A stretch of 64,000 nucleotides of DNA from JAOPZW01 sp963803375. Lineage in GTDB: Bacteria > Actinomycetota > Thermoleophilia > Solirubrobacterales > Solirubrobacteraceae. Numbering within the stretch: the stretch's first letter is position 1; every line of letters begins with the position of its first letter. Of the stretch, positions 42,520 through 51,323 are shown piece after piece. The notes beneath the pieces were generated by a model that saw only the letters and a list, made by a program, of their open reading frames with translations, had not been told where the DNA came from and searched no databases. A program made the translations under genes and the position numbers. The stretch covers positions 62,001-126,000 of the forward strand of contig CAWDMB010000008.1 of the NCBI GenBank assembly GCA_963803375.1. The letters are read 5' to 3'.

Positions 42520-43971
42520 ATGAGGGTGACGATGAAGCGGCCGCTGGTGCCCGTCCTGATGGCGGCGACGCTCGTCGCCGGCCTGGCGGCCGGCTGCGGC
42601 TCGGGTGGTGGCGGTGACAAGGCCGGCGGCTCGCGCGCGCCCGTGGTGCTGCGGCTCGCGGTCGCCCACGCCGACGACGACGCGGACGCGCCGGTCGCTC
42701 GCTTCTTCGCGTCCCGGGTCGCCGCGCTCTCCGAGGGATCGCTGCGCGTGCGCGTGGTCTTCAACGCGGCGGGCGAGCGGGTCGTCGATACGGAGGCGCG
42801 GGTCGCACGCATGGTGCGCGACGGCGAGTTCGAGCTCGGCTGGATCGGCGCGGGCGCGTGGGACGGCCTCGGGGTGACGAGCTTTCAGGCGCTGCAGGCG
42901 CCGTTCCTCGTGACCGGCTACCCGCTGCTGGACCGGATCGCGACCGGGCGGCTGGCCTCGCGCATGCTGGCGGGGCTCCGGGGACACGGGGTCGTCGGGC
43001 TGGCGCTCGTGCCCGATCGCCTGCGCCACCCGATCGGCGTCCGGCACCCGCTCGCGTCGCCGGCCGACTTCGCCGGCGCGCGCGTCCGGGTGATCCCGTC
43101 GCGCGCCACCGAGGCGGTGATGCGGGCGCTCGGCGCGACGCCGGTGCACGTCAGCGGCGAGGGCGTCGATGCCGCGATCGCGCGGGGCGAGATCGACGGC
43201 ACGGAGCACTCGCTCGGCGGCACCTGGCCGGGCGGGCACTACCTGACCGCCAATGTCAGCTTCTTCGCCAGGGCGCTCACGCTGTTCGCCGGTCGGCGCG
43301 CGTACGAGCGACTCGACGACGACCAGCGCGATGCGCTCCGCACGGCGGCCGCGCAGACCGTCGCGCGCGTCGCGGCGCACCCGCCGCCGGAGGGCGCGCT
43401 CGTGCGCCGCTACTGCGACGCCGGTCGCGTCGTGACCGCGAGCCGCGACGACGTGGCGGCGCTCGCGCGCGCCACGCGAGCCGTCTACGCCGAGCTCGAG
43501 CGCGACGCGCAGACACGTGCCCTGATCGCCGCGATCCGCGACCTCGAGGCGACGACGCCGGCGGCCCCGTCGGCGCCACCGCCCGACTGCACGCGCGAGA
43601 CCCCGACCGCGCGAGGCCGCCGCGTCTCCCCGTCCACGCTCGACGGCACCTACCGCTGGCGGCTGACCAAGGCCGGCGCCGTCGCGGCCGGCCATCCGAA
43701 CGACCCCGACATCGGCGAGGTCATGACGATGACGCTGCGCGACGGCAAGTGGTCGGGCGGCGGCGGCGCCTCGGGCACGTACGAGATCGTCGGCAACCGG
43801 ATCGTCTTCGACTGGCCGCAGCTCGCCACCACGCTCACGTTCACGTTCACGCGCCACGCCAACGGCGACCTCGACATCAGGCCCGTCCTGCCGATGGACC
43901 GCGGCGACCAGTTCAACTGGGCCAGCGCGCCGTGGCGGCGCGTCGGCCCGCCGGTCCGCGCGATCCCCTGA
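42520..43971 (+). CDS. Orphan DctP-type solute-binding lipoprotein with extra C-terminal domain
   Basis: The 483-residue protein starts with a lipoprotein signal (TLVAGLAAGCGSG, lipobox Cys at about 27), then a TRAP-type DctP fold (about 45-355). Family cues are FFASRVAALSEGSLRVRVVF, GEFELGWIGAGAW, VRVIPSRATEAVMRALGATPV and EGVDAAIARGEIDGTEHS. Residues about 370-483 add a lipocalin-like beta domain (LDGTYRWRLTKAG...GASGTYEIVGNRIVFDW). No DctQ or DctM membrane partner is present. Because two NarL-type kinase systems flank it, a sensing role is plausible. GAGAGGGGTGAG precedes the ATG at 42520. Confidence 0.82.
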   Translation: MRVTMKRPLVPVLMAATLVAGLAAGCGSGGGGDKAGGSRAPVVLRLAVAHADDDADAPVARFFASRVAALSEGSLRVRVVFNAAGERVVDTEARVARMVRDGEFELGWIGAGAWDGLGVTSFQALQAPFLVTGYPLLDRIATGRLASRMLAGLRGHGVVGLALVPDRLRHPIGVRHPLASPADFAGARVRVIPSRATEAVMRALGATPVHVSGEGVDAAIARGEIDGTEHSLGGTWPGGHYLTANVSFFARALTLFAGRRAYERLDDDQRDALRTAAAQTVARVAAHPPPEGALVRRYCDAGRVVTASRDDVAALARATRAVYAELERDAQTRALIAAIRDLEATTPAAPSAPPPDCTRETPTARGRRVSPSTLDGTYRWRLTKAGAVAAGHPNDPDIGEVMTMTLRDGKWSGGGGASGTYEIVGNRIVFDWPQLATTLTFTFTRHANGDLDIRPVLPMDRGDQFNWASAPWRRVGPPVRAIP

Positions 43972-43979
43972 CGCCGCAC

Positions 43980-45560
43980 TCAGCGCGCGGGACCGTCGAG
44001 CGGCAGCTCGGCGGTCACGCGGGTGCCCCGTCCCGGCGGGCTGTCGACGCGAAGCGTCCCGTCGAGCGCCTCGAGCCGATCGGCAAGTCCCCGCAGCCCG
44101 GTGCCGTTAGCCGGGTCGGCGCCGCCGACGCCGTCATCGTCGACCACGATGCGGACGTCTTCCTCGCCGACGCTCACCGTTATCGCGACGTGCGATGCGT
44201 CCGCGTACTTGATGACGTTCGCGATCGCCTCGGAGCAGACGAAGTAGGCCGCGGTCGCGATCTCCCCGGGCAGGGGACTGTCCGTGACTCTCAGCGCAAT
44301 CGGCACCGGACTCCGCGCCGCCAGCGACTGAAGTGCGCCGGAAAGGCCGCGCTCGTTCGGGCCGCCTGGATGCAGACCGGCGGCGAGCTCCCGCAGCTCG
44401 TCGCGCGTCCGGGCGAGCTGCTCTCGGGCGGGTTGCAGCCGGGTCGCACTCCCCCCGCCGCCGTGCGGGCCGTCGAGCGAGCGCGCGAGCTCGATCAGGC
44501 GCCGCTCGACCGTCTCGCGCAGGCGCTGCTCGAGCCGGCGGCGCTCTTCGTCCGCCGCCTGGACCAGACGCCGGCGCGACGCCCCCAGCTCGTCGAGCTG
44601 CGCGCGGACCTCGGCCTGCAGGCGGGCGTTGGAGCCCGCGAGCCGCGCCGCCGCGGCGAGCGCCTCCGACAGACCGGGGTCATCGAGGACCGCGGGGTCG
44701 TGCACGAGCACCGCGATCGCCTCTCCATCCCGCTCCACGGCGGTCACCCGACGGTGCGATCCGGATGCGGGCAGCGCGAGCGGGCGCCCGCCCGCGTCGA
44801 CGTAGCGATCGCCGAGCCAGTAGCCGACCTCGAGCGTCGGATCACCGAGCGCCCCGGCGAGCGCGTCGCGCAGCGAGCCCGACCGCGCCTCGCCCAGCTC
44901 CACCACGAGATCGGTCACCGGCGCCCGCTCCCACGGCGCCCGCACGAGACCCGTCAGCAGCACTCCACCGAGCAGGCACAGCGCGGCCTCGTAGGCCAGC
45001 AGCGTCGCGTCGGTCACGACCTGCGTCGGCAGCGCGAGGCGGATGCCCGCGGTACCGGCGAGGACGACGGCCAGGAACGCGGTCGCACGCAGCGCATACC
45101 CGCTCGCCCGACGCTCGCGCCCCACCGCCCGGGTGTGCACCACGACCGCGACGGCGACCAGGAGCACGGACAGCACAATCGTCGCGACCTCGCTCCGCCA
45201 CACCGCGGCCACGAGCGCCGCCCCGTAGCCGACGACGACCGCAACGCGGGCGAGGCGCGGCGCGAGCGTCGCGCCCGGATACGTGAGCACCAGATGCACG
45301 AGCGGGCCACGATGCAGATACAGCGCGGCCGCACTGAAGTTGCCCGCGAACCAGGCAAAGCCGGTCGCCGCCATCAGCTGCCCGGACCGGCTGCCCGGCC
45401 GCGCCGACCAGCCGGCAAGTCCGCAAGCGATCAGCGTCCAGCCGGCGATCAGGTCCGGCAGCCAGCGTCCCGGCCGGCTCCACCCAGAGGCCGCCCACTC
45501 GGCCGCGATGCCGACGATCGCGCCCGCCGCCCACAGCAGGAGCCGCGGCCGGCCGCGCAC
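43980..45560 (-). CDS. NarL-type histidine kinase homologue lacking the phospho-acceptor histidine
   Basis: The 526-residue protein has about eight membrane segments, a GAF-like region and a HisKA_3-type helix. The H-box reads RRRLEQRLRETVERRL, so Arg (codon 44517-44519, residue 348) stands where the paralogue at 40613 has His in ERNLHDGAQQRL. The ATPase domain looks complete: EAIANVIKYADAS (N-box), VDDDGVGGA (G1) and GTGLRGLADRLEALDGTL (G2). It therefore cannot autophosphorylate in the usual way. The GTG start at 45560 lies 4 bp after the receiver-protein stop. It converges with dctP, 8 bp apart. Confidence 0.85.
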   Translation of the reverse strand: MRGRPRLLLWAAGAIVGIAAEWAASGWSRPGRWLPDLIAGWTLIACGLAGWSARPGSRSGQLMAATGFAWFAGNFSAAALYLHRGPLVHLVLTYPGATLAPRLARVAVVVGYGAALVAAVWRSEVATIVLSVLLVAVAVVVHTRAVGRERRASGYALRATAFLAVVLAGTAGIRLALPTQVVTDATLLAYEAALCLLGGVLLTGLVRAPWERAPVTDLVVELGEARSGSLRDALAGALGDPTLEVGYWLGDRYVDAGGRPLALPASGSHRRVTAVERDGEAIAVLVHDPAVLDDPGLSEALAAAARLAGSNARLQAEVRAQLDELGASRRRLVQAADEERRRLEQRLRETVERRLIELARSLDGPHGGGGSATRLQPAREQLARTRDELRELAAGLHPGGPNERGLSGALQSLAARSPVPIALRVTDSPLPGEIATAAYFVCSEAIANVIKYADASHVAITVSVGEEDVRIVVDDDGVGGADPANGTGLRGLADRLEALDGTLRVDSPPGRGTRVTAELPLDGPAR

Positions 45561-45564
45561 CGCC

Positions 45565-45954
45565 TCAGGACACGACCGCGGCGAGCGCCGCGCCCGAGAG
45601 CTCGCGCTTCGCGATGAAGCCACGCGCCGGCGTCCCATCGAGGCGCGCCCCATACGCGGCCGCATCGCGGCTCGAGATCAGAACGACGCTCGGCGGATCC
45701 CGCATCGCCGCCAGCCGCTCGGCGACGCGCAAGCCATCGATGTCGGGCAGCTGGATGTCGAGCAGCACGACCTCCGGCCGTAGTCGCTTGACCGCCTCGA
45801 TCGCCGCGGCGCCGTCAGCGGCCTCTCCCACGACCGCGAAGCCCTCCGACTCGAGCAGCGCAGACGCCGACCGCCGGTACTCCTCGTGGTCGTCGACGAT
45901 CAGCACGGTGGGCCGCACGCGCCAGATCGTTTCAGCCACCGCCCGCGCGCGCAT
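45565..45954 (-). CDS. Single-domain response regulator (receiver only)
   Basis: This protein of about 129 residues is a lone receiver domain: TVLIVDDHEEYRRSASALLESEG, VVLLDIQLPDIDGL with the phospho-acceptor Asp, VLISSRDA and ARGFIAKRELSGAALAAVVS with the switch Lys. It has no output domain. The start may be the ATG at 45954 or a GTG at 45918 nearer the conserved strand. It lies directly upstream of the histidine-less kinase (4 bp gap), so the two are co-translated. Confidence 0.85.
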   Translation of the reverse strand: MRARAVAETIWRVRPTVLIVDDHEEYRRSASALLESEGFAVVGEAADGAAAIEAVKRLRPEVVLLDIQLPDIDGLRVAERLAAMRDPPSVVLISSRDAAAYGARLDGTPARGFIAKRELSGAALAAVVS

Positions 45955-46323
45955 CCGGGCCAGCCCCAATCCCGACCGCGAAACGACCCGTGCCAGAACG
46001 CAACGCAGACAGTTGCCGCCCCCCATTCCGGCCGCACCGGGGCGCTCCTACCCGGTTGAGATGGTCGACCGCGATGGTGTTCCCGACGGCCTTGGACAGG
46101 TCGTCCAGCGCCAGCGCCGAAGTGCCACCGGCCGACGGGTCCCGGGGGGGCCTCAGCCGGCCGCGGCCAGGCCGGCGGGACGAGGGTCGCCGACCCCGCA
46201 GAGCTGAATCCGCGCCACCTCTTGCTGTGGCTGCCCATCGGACAACCGCTCCGAGCTACCGCCAATGCCCACCGGCGACAATCTGGCTCGGACGGGAGCG
46301 ATGCCCGGCAAGGGAGGCAAACG
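45955..46323. other. Gene-poor interval of about 369 bp
   Basis: No intact gene is present. On the minus strand near 46060-46140 a frame reads TSALALDDLSKAVGNTIAVDHLN, which looks like the first strands of an ABC-transporter ATPase but has no Walker A after it. This could be a remnant, at low confidence. Confidence 0.35.
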
Positions 46324-46470
46324 ATGGCCTACGTGATCAGCTGCGATTGCGGCTACGTCTCTCGGGGTGAGCTGGTGGAGGAGGCCAACCGGGACATCCA
46401 GGAGGTTCACCTGGACATGGCAGGCAAGGTGTCCCGGGACGACTTGCTGGCGATGGCCGAAGAGGTGTGA
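46324..46470 (+). CDS. DUF1059-like small protein
   Basis: The 48-residue protein reads YVISCDCGYVSRGELVEEANRDIQEVHLDMAGKVSRDDLLAMAEEV. The CDCG motif, the central acidic helix and the VSRDDLLAMAE end match DUF1059, whose members are about 50-65 residues. GGGAGG lies 8 bp before the ATG. Two close Cys suggest metal or redox chemistry, but no function is established. Confidence 0.75.
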   Translation: MAYVISCDCGYVSRGELVEEANRDIQEVHLDMAGKVSRDDLLAMAEEV

Positions 46471-46654
46471 CCGCGGAGACATCGTGGCGCCGGCCGGTCT
46501 CGAGGGCCTCCTCCGTTGACATCCGATGTCCCCCGGCGCCAAGCTCCCACCAATCGCCTGCCAAGGTGATGGAAGCGCCCGGGGAGAACATTCTTGCAGC
46601 GCCGAGGGCGCGGCAGGACGAATCTGATCCGCAACCGCCAAACGGAGGTACGTC

Positions 46655-46972
46655 ATGGCGACGTTCGCCGTCATCGCCGAGCATCCGCCCGAGCTGTGCC
46701 CGACTTCCAACGCCCGGACGCGGCAGATGCTCAAGGAGGCTGCGGCGCAGCTCCCGCAGCTGGCCGAGCAGCTCGATGTCGACATCGTCACGCTGCGCAT
46801 CTTTGGACCCGAGCACATCGTGCTCGCGGTCGTCGAGGCGAACGACGTCGAGGCGGTAAGGGACTTCATCTTGCAAAGCCGGCTCATCCAGTGGAACACG
46901 ACGAGGATCCACGCCACCTACTCGATCGAGGAAGCCCTCGCGAAGGCGGATGACTTGGAGGCGATCTTCTAA
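46655..46972 (+). CDS. Small alpha/beta protein of unknown function
   Basis: The 105-residue protein alternates strands and helices (ATFAVIAEHPPELCPTSNARTR, LAEQLDVDIVTLRIFGPEHIVLAVVEANDVEAVRDFIL, IQWNTTRIHATYSIEEAL). This suggests a ferredoxin-like fold such as seen in GYD or muconolactone-isomerase-like small proteins. ACGGAGGT lies just before the ATG at 46655. No catalytic motif is recognisable. It is followed by an SRPBCC protein gene 19 bp downstream. Confidence 0.65.
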   Translation: MATFAVIAEHPPELCPTSNARTRQMLKEAAAQLPQLAEQLDVDIVTLRIFGPEHIVLAVVEANDVEAVRDFILQSRLIQWNTTRIHATYSIEEALAKADDLEAIF

Positions 46973-46991
46973 ACGCGCCGGAGCGGTCGAT

Positions 46992-47465
46992 TTGCCGACT
47001 TCGTCCGGATCGTCGCCGTCGCAATCGGACGAGCTGACCATCGAGATCGAGCGCGTCCTCCCCGCCGGGCGTTCGGTCGTGTTCGGCGCCTTCAGCGATC
47101 CGAACGAGCTGGCGAAGTGGTGGGGACCGAAGGGCTTCAGCACCCCGAGCCTGGAGCTTCAAGCCCGCGTCGGGGAGAGCTACCGGATCGAGATGCAGCC
47201 GCCGGAGGGCGACCGCTTCTATCTGACTGGGGAGTTCCGCGAGGTCGACCCGCCCGCCCGCCTCGCCTGCACGTTCGTCTGGGAAGACCCTGATCCCGAC
47301 GACGTCGACACGGTGGTCGACCTGTCATTTCGGGATCTCGGTCAATCGACCGAGGTTGCCCTTAGGCAAGGCCCGTTCAAGACCGAGGCGCGTCGGAGGC
47401 TTCACAAGGACGGCTGGACGGACAGCTTCGACAAGCTCGAGCACCTCATGTCCGTCCGAGCCTGA
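46992..47465 (+). CDS. SRPBCC/AHSA1-family protein
   Basis: The 157-residue protein matches the AHSA1/START-like family: IEIERVLPAGRSVVFGAFSDPNELAKWWGPKGFSTPSLEL at the start, GESYRIEMQPPEGDRFYLTGEFREVDPPARLACTFVWE in the middle and GWTDSFDKLEHLMS at the end. Such proteins bind a hydrophobic ligand in a helix-grip cavity. The start is uncertain: TTG at 46992 is the best placed, and a TTG at 46950 would overlap the previous gene. It is often found with ArsR repressors, but none is next to it here. Confidence 0.8.
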   Translation: MPTSSGSSPSQSDELTIEIERVLPAGRSVVFGAFSDPNELAKWWGPKGFSTPSLELQARVGESYRIEMQPPEGDRFYLTGEFREVDPPARLACTFVWEDPDPDDVDTVVDLSFRDLGQSTEVALRQGPFKTEARRRLHKDGWTDSFDKLEHLMSVRA

Positions 47466-47542
47466 GGCCGGTGGGTCCGCGAGCCGCGAAACGGGATCGA
47501 GACTTCTCGCGACCCGCGCGCCAAGCCCAGGTCAGGTAGGAC

Positions 47543-47566
47543 GCGCGCCGCGTCCCCGCGGCGCGC
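47543..47566. terminator. Strong GC hairpin
   Basis: A perfect 10-bp stem (GCGCGCCGCG / CGCGGCGCGC) with a 4-base loop lies about 78 bp after the SRPBCC gene. There is no T-run. It probably ends transcription from that gene. Confidence 0.6.
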
Positions 47567-47578
47567 GCCCTGCTCGGG

Positions 47579-47735
47579 TCAGCGCACGATGCGAAAGCCC
47601 GCGGCGCGCGCGGCCGAGCGCATCCCGTTCCGGTCCACCGCGCGCGCGATCAGCCGGTAGCGGGCGGCGGGCAGCGCGCGGCCGCCGAGCCGCCCGTCGA
47701 ACCGCACGCGATTCGAGCCCGCGGCGCGCGCGCGT
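47579..47735 (-). pseudogene. C-terminal remnant of an exported Ig/fibronectin-like protein
   Basis: The minus strand reads GSNRVRFDGRLGGRALPAARYRLIARAVDRNGMRSAARAAGFRIVR and then TGA at 47579-47581. This is the pattern of the last beta-sandwich repeat of many Solirubrobacterales secreted proteins (RYRL.A.A.D..G.RS...). No upstream part is present. Confidence 0.45.
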
Positions 47736-47827
47736 GATCGCGCCGATCTTCATCCAGCGCGTGCACGCCCGGTGCGAGCGGTTCGCCCGCGTCAGGCGGC
47801 GGCACGCGGTGCCGACGCGGCCCGCGC

Positions 47828-47923
47828 GCGATCGAACGCCACGTCCAGGCGATCTTCCAGAAGCTGCGGCTGCCCGACAGCGAGGACGACAACCGCCGCG
47901 TCCTCGCCGTGCTCGGCCGCTGA
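47828..47923 (+). pseudogene. C-terminal tail of a NarL-type response regulator
   Basis: The plus strand reads AIERHVQAIFQKLRLPDSEDDNRRVLAVLGR and then TGA at 47921-47923. This matches the last HTH helix and tail of LuxR-type regulators such as the one at 39948-40622 (TVEAHVKQIFLKLGL...HRRVRAVLAYL). The receiver and most of the HTH are absent. Confidence 0.6.
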
Positions 47924-48087
47924 GCTGGGCGCCGGCCTGCGACGAGCAGTCGCTCGTCGACGCCGCCCGCGGCATGCCTCCGGGCCGACGCGTAGCCGGT
48001 CGCGTCCGCGCACGGGGGTTATCCCCATCCTCGAGACGCCGGCGGCCCGCATGGTGCGCGAGCGGCCTCCGAGCGAACCTCCGCCTC

Positions 48088-50289
48088 ATGCACGAGAACA
48101 CGTTCGCCGCGCGCATGGGCCGCTGGAGCGCCCGGCATCGCAAGAAGGCGATCTGGGGCTGGCTCGCGTTCGTCGCGATCGCCTTCGTCGTCGGCAACGC
48201 CGTCGGCATGAAGAAGCCGTCCAACCAGGACGACTACATCGGCGACTCCGGCCGCGCCGAGAAGCTCTTCGATACGCACTTCCCCAAGGACAGCTCCGAG
48301 AGCGTCCTGATCCAGGCGCCCGAGGGCGGCCATGCCAGCGACGCCGCGGTACGCCGCGCGGTCGACCAGACGATGGCCGCCGTCGGCTCAAAGCCGTTCG
48401 TCAAGGACGTCGAGTCGCCCTTCGCCGACGGCAACGAGAACCAGATCTCCAAGGACGGGCGCTCCGTGCTCGTCGACTTCAAGATCCGCGGCGACGACGA
48501 CCAGACGCAGGATCGCGTCGATCCCTTCGTGAGCGCGATCGACCAGCTCAAGGCCGACAACCCCAAGGTCTTCGTCGGTCAGTTCGGCGACGCGAGCGCC
48601 AACAAGGCGGTCGACCAATCCTTCAGCGACGACTTCAAGAAGGCCGAGACGCTGTCGCTTCCGATCACGCTCGTGATCCTCGTCGTGGCGTTCGGCTCGC
48701 TCGTGGCCGCCGGCGTGCCGCTGCTGCTCGGCCTGACCGCGGTCATGGCCACGCTCGGGCTGGTGGCGATCCCGAGCCAGATCATCCCGATGCACGACAC
48801 GGTCAGCTCGGTCGTCCTGCTCGTCGGCCTCGCGGTCGGCGTCGACTACACGCTCTTCTACCTGCGCCGCGAGCGCGAGGAACGGGCGCGCGGGGCGAGC
48901 AAGCTCGCGGCCGTCCACACCGCCGCTGCGACCTCGGGGCGCGCCGTGCTGGTCTCGGGATTCACGGTCATGGTCGCCATGGCCGGCATGTTCTTCGCCG
49001 GCGGCAGCACGTTCACGGCGCTCGGCGTCGGCTCGATCATGGTCGTCGCGGTCGCGATGATCGGCTCGGTCACCGTGGTGCCCGCCGTGCTGACGTGGCT
49101 CGGCGACCGCATCGAGAAGGGCCGCGTCCCGATCCTCGGCCGCCGCCGCGTGGCCGCCGACGGGGAGAGCCGCGCATGGGGCTGGGTGCTCTCGAAGGTC
49201 CTCAAGCGTCCCGCGCTGTCGGCGATCGCCGCCACCGCGGTGCTCGTGGTCCTGGCGCTGCCCGCCTTCGGCATGCACACCGTGCTGACCGGCACCGACG
49301 ATCTCCCGCGCAAGCTGGAGGTCATGAAGGTCTACGACCGCATGCAGGCCGCGTTCCCCGGCGGGCAGATCCCGGCCGTGGTGGCCGTCGAGTCCGAGAA
49401 CGTCACGACGCCGCAGATCGCCGCCGCGACGAAGGAGCTCGGGAGCCGCGCGTTCGCCACCGGCGCGATGAACGGGCCGCTCGACGTGACGGTCAGCCCC
49501 GACAAGCACGTCGCGTCGATCTCGATCCCGATGAAGGGCGACGGCACCGACGACGCGTCGGCGAACGCCCTGGCCGTGTTGCGCGGCGGCCTGGTCGAGG
49601 ACACCGTCGGCTCGGCGCCGGGCGTCAAGCACGCCTACGTGACCGGCATCGCGGCGGGGACGAAGGACTTCAACGACCTCATGAAGGCGCACGCCCCGAT
49701 CGTGTTCGCGTTCGTGCTGTCGCTGGCCTTCCTGCTGCTGCTCGTGACCTTCCGCTCGATCGTCATCCCGATCAAGGCGATCGTCCTGAACCTGCTGTCG
49801 GTCGGCGCCTCCTACGGCGTGCTGACCTGGATCTTCCAGGACGGGCACTTCGAGAAGGCGCTGGGCTTCAAGTCCAACGGCGGGATCGTGAGCTGGCTGC
49901 CGCTGTTCTTGTTCGTGATCCTCTTCGGACTGTCGATGGACTACCACGTGTTCATCCTCAGCCGGATCCGCGAGGCGTTCGACCGCGGCATGAGGACCGA
50001 CGACGCGGTCGCCCATGGCATCAAGGCCACGGCCGGGACGGTCACGAGCGCCGCCGTCGTCATGGTCGGCGTGTTCGCGATCTTCGCGACGCTGAGCTCG
50101 CTGGACTTCAAGCAGATGGGCGTCGGCCTGTCGGTGGCAATCCTCCTCGACGCCACGATCGTCCGCGGCGTGCTGCTCCCGGCGACGATGAAGCTCCTGG
50201 GCGACTGGAACTGGTACCTGCCCAAGCGCCTGCACTGGCTGCCGCGCGTCGGCGGCCACCGCATCGAGCCCGAGCCGGCGGGCGCGTAG
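48088..50289 (+). CDS. MMPL/RND-family membrane transporter
   Basis: The 733-residue protein has the MMPL layout: a first membrane helix (about 20-40), an extracytoplasmic loop, six helices, a second loop, and six more helices. Family cues are SLPITLVILVVAFGSLVAAGVPLLLGLTAV, GLAVGVDYTLFYLRREREERARG, and in the second half LFGLSMDYHVFILSRIREAFDRGM. The paired GVDYTLF and SMDYHVF carry the Asp-Tyr pairs used for proton coupling. It probably exports lipids or hydrophobic compounds. ATG 48088 has a weak ribosome site. A perfect hairpin terminator follows at 50309. Confidence 0.93.
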   Translation: MHENTFAARMGRWSARHRKKAIWGWLAFVAIAFVVGNAVGMKKPSNQDDYIGDSGRAEKLFDTHFPKDSSESVLIQAPEGGHASDAAVRRAVDQTMAAVGSKPFVKDVESPFADGNENQISKDGRSVLVDFKIRGDDDQTQDRVDPFVSAIDQLKADNPKVFVGQFGDASANKAVDQSFSDDFKKAETLSLPITLVILVVAFGSLVAAGVPLLLGLTAVMATLGLVAIPSQIIPMHDTVSSVVLLVGLAVGVDYTLFYLRREREERARGASKLAAVHTAAATSGRAVLVSGFTVMVAMAGMFFAGGSTFTALGVGSIMVVAVAMIGSVTVVPAVLTWLGDRIEKGRVPILGRRRVAADGESRAWGWVLSKVLKRPALSAIAATAVLVVLALPAFGMHTVLTGTDDLPRKLEVMKVYDRMQAAFPGGQIPAVVAVESENVTTPQIAAATKELGSRAFATGAMNGPLDVTVSPDKHVASISIPMKGDGTDDASANALAVLRGGLVEDTVGSAPGVKHAYVTGIAAGTKDFNDLMKAHAPIVFAFVLSLAFLLLLVTFRSIVIPIKAIVLNLLSVGASYGVLTWIFQDGHFEKALGFKSNGGIVSWLPLFLFVILFGLSMDYHVFILSRIREAFDRGMRTDDAVAHGIKATAGTVTSAAVVMVGVFAIFATLSSLDFKQMGVGLSVAILLDATIVRGVLLPATMKLLGDWNWYLPKRLHWLPRVGGHRIEPEPAGA

Positions 50290-50308
50290 CGCCGCACCGC
50301 GCACGCCG

Positions 50309-50341
50309 GTGGACCGGCCCGCCTCGAGCGGGCCGGTCCAC
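50309..50341 (+). terminator. Perfect 14-bp hairpin terminator
   Basis: GTGGACCGGCCCGC and its exact complement flank a 5-base loop, 20 bp after the MMPL stop. There is no clear T-run after it (GTTGCG). It is the strongest hairpin I noticed in the window. Confidence 0.8.
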
Positions 50342-50383
50342 GTTGCGCGCCGGCCGGGGCGCGACGGATACGCTGGGGCGACC

Positions 50384-50674
50384 ATGGGCCTGCTCCTCTA
50401 CCTCGTCCTCCTCGCCGTCTCGGGCCTGATCGTCGGCGCCCTCGCGCGGCTCGCGTTGCCGGGGCCCGACCCGATGGGCATCCCGATGACGATCGCCATC
50501 GGCCTGGCCGGCTCGTTCGTCGGCGGGCTCGTCGTCTACGCGATCTCGGGCGGACGCAACGGCGCCGGGATCATCGTCTCGGTGGCCTTCGCGACGCTCA
50601 TCGTCTATCTCATCCGCCGCTCGCGCGGGGGCAGCATCACCGACCCGGGGCTCGGGCCGACGCGCCGGCGCTGA
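50384..50674 (+). CDS. GlsB/YeaQ/YmgE-family small membrane protein
   Basis: The 96-residue protein has three membrane segments: LLLYLVLLAVSGLIVGALARLALPGPDPMG, then IAIGLAGSFVGGLVVYAI, then AGIIVSVAFATLIVYLI. The GxxARLxxPGPDPMG loop and GLAGSFxGG motif are the hallmarks of the transglycosylase-associated/GlsB family. Members are linked to general stress. ATG 50384 lies 43 bp after the MMPL terminator, so it has its own promoter. Confidence 0.85.
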   Translation: MGLLLYLVLLAVSGLIVGALARLALPGPDPMGIPMTIAIGLAGSFVGGLVVYAISGGRNGAGIIVSVAFATLIVYLIRRSRGGSITDPGLGPTRRR

Positions 50675-50744
50675 CCGCGCGGGCCCGCCGAGCTGCAACG
50701 ACAAGCCCACGGCGCGACCGGCGGGCGCCGGTGCCCGCGGGCTC

Positions 50745-51323
50745 TCAGACCGCGTTCCAGCTGCGCACGACGCGCACGTCGCGCTCGAAGCCGAGCACGG
50801 AGAGCGTCCCCGTCGACAGGAACAGCCGCGCGCCGAACGCGACCCCCTGCTCGAGCCAGCGCGCCGCGAGCGCGCGCAGGACGTGCCCGTGGGCCAGGAG
50901 CGCCACGTCACCGCCGGCGCCGAGGACCTCGGCGATGATCCGGTCGCAGCGGGCGCTGACGGCTTCGGGCGTCTCGCCGCCGGGCGCGCCGTCGATCCAC
51001 AGGTACCAGTCCGGGCGCGTCTTGTGGATCTCGGCCGTCGTGAGCCCCTCGTACTCGCCGTAGTCCCATTCGAGCAGGTCGTCGCGCACCTCGGCGTGGT
51101 CGCCGATGCCCGCGAGCCGCGCGGTCTCGCGGGCGCGTCCGAGCGGGCTCGTGAGCACCTGGACGAAGCTGCGGCCGCGCATGCGATCGCCGAGCCCGCG
51201 CGCGGCCTCGCGGCCCCTGTCGGTCAGGGAGACGTCGGTGCGCCCGGTGTGCCTGCCGTCGCGCGACCACTCGGTCTCGGCGTGGCGCACGAGCCAGACC
51301 TCATGGGCGGGATCGTCAGCCAC
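50745..51323 (-). CDS. Histidine phosphatase family protein (phosphoglycerate-mutase-like)
   Basis: The 192-residue protein has the RHG signature VWLVRHAETEWSRDGRHTGRTDVSLTDRGREAA near the start, with the catalytic His, LTSPLGRARETA, EWDYGEYEGLTTAEI with the acid Glu, and ALLAHGHVLRALAARWL with the second His. It could dephosphorylate a sugar phosphate. The SixA/Gpm-type short length argues against a true glycolytic mutase. GTG 51323 overlaps the end of pgl by 8 bp, so it is co-translated with pentose-phosphate enzymes. Confidence 0.85.
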   Translation of the reverse strand: MADDPAHEVWLVRHAETEWSRDGRHTGRTDVSLTDRGREAARGLGDRMRGRSFVQVLTSPLGRARETARLAGIGDHAEVRDDLLEWDYGEYEGLTTAEIHKTRPDWYLWIDGAPGGETPEAVSARCDRIIAEVLGAGGDVALLAHGHVLRALAARWLEQGVAFGARLFLSTGTLSVLGFERDVRVVRSWNAV

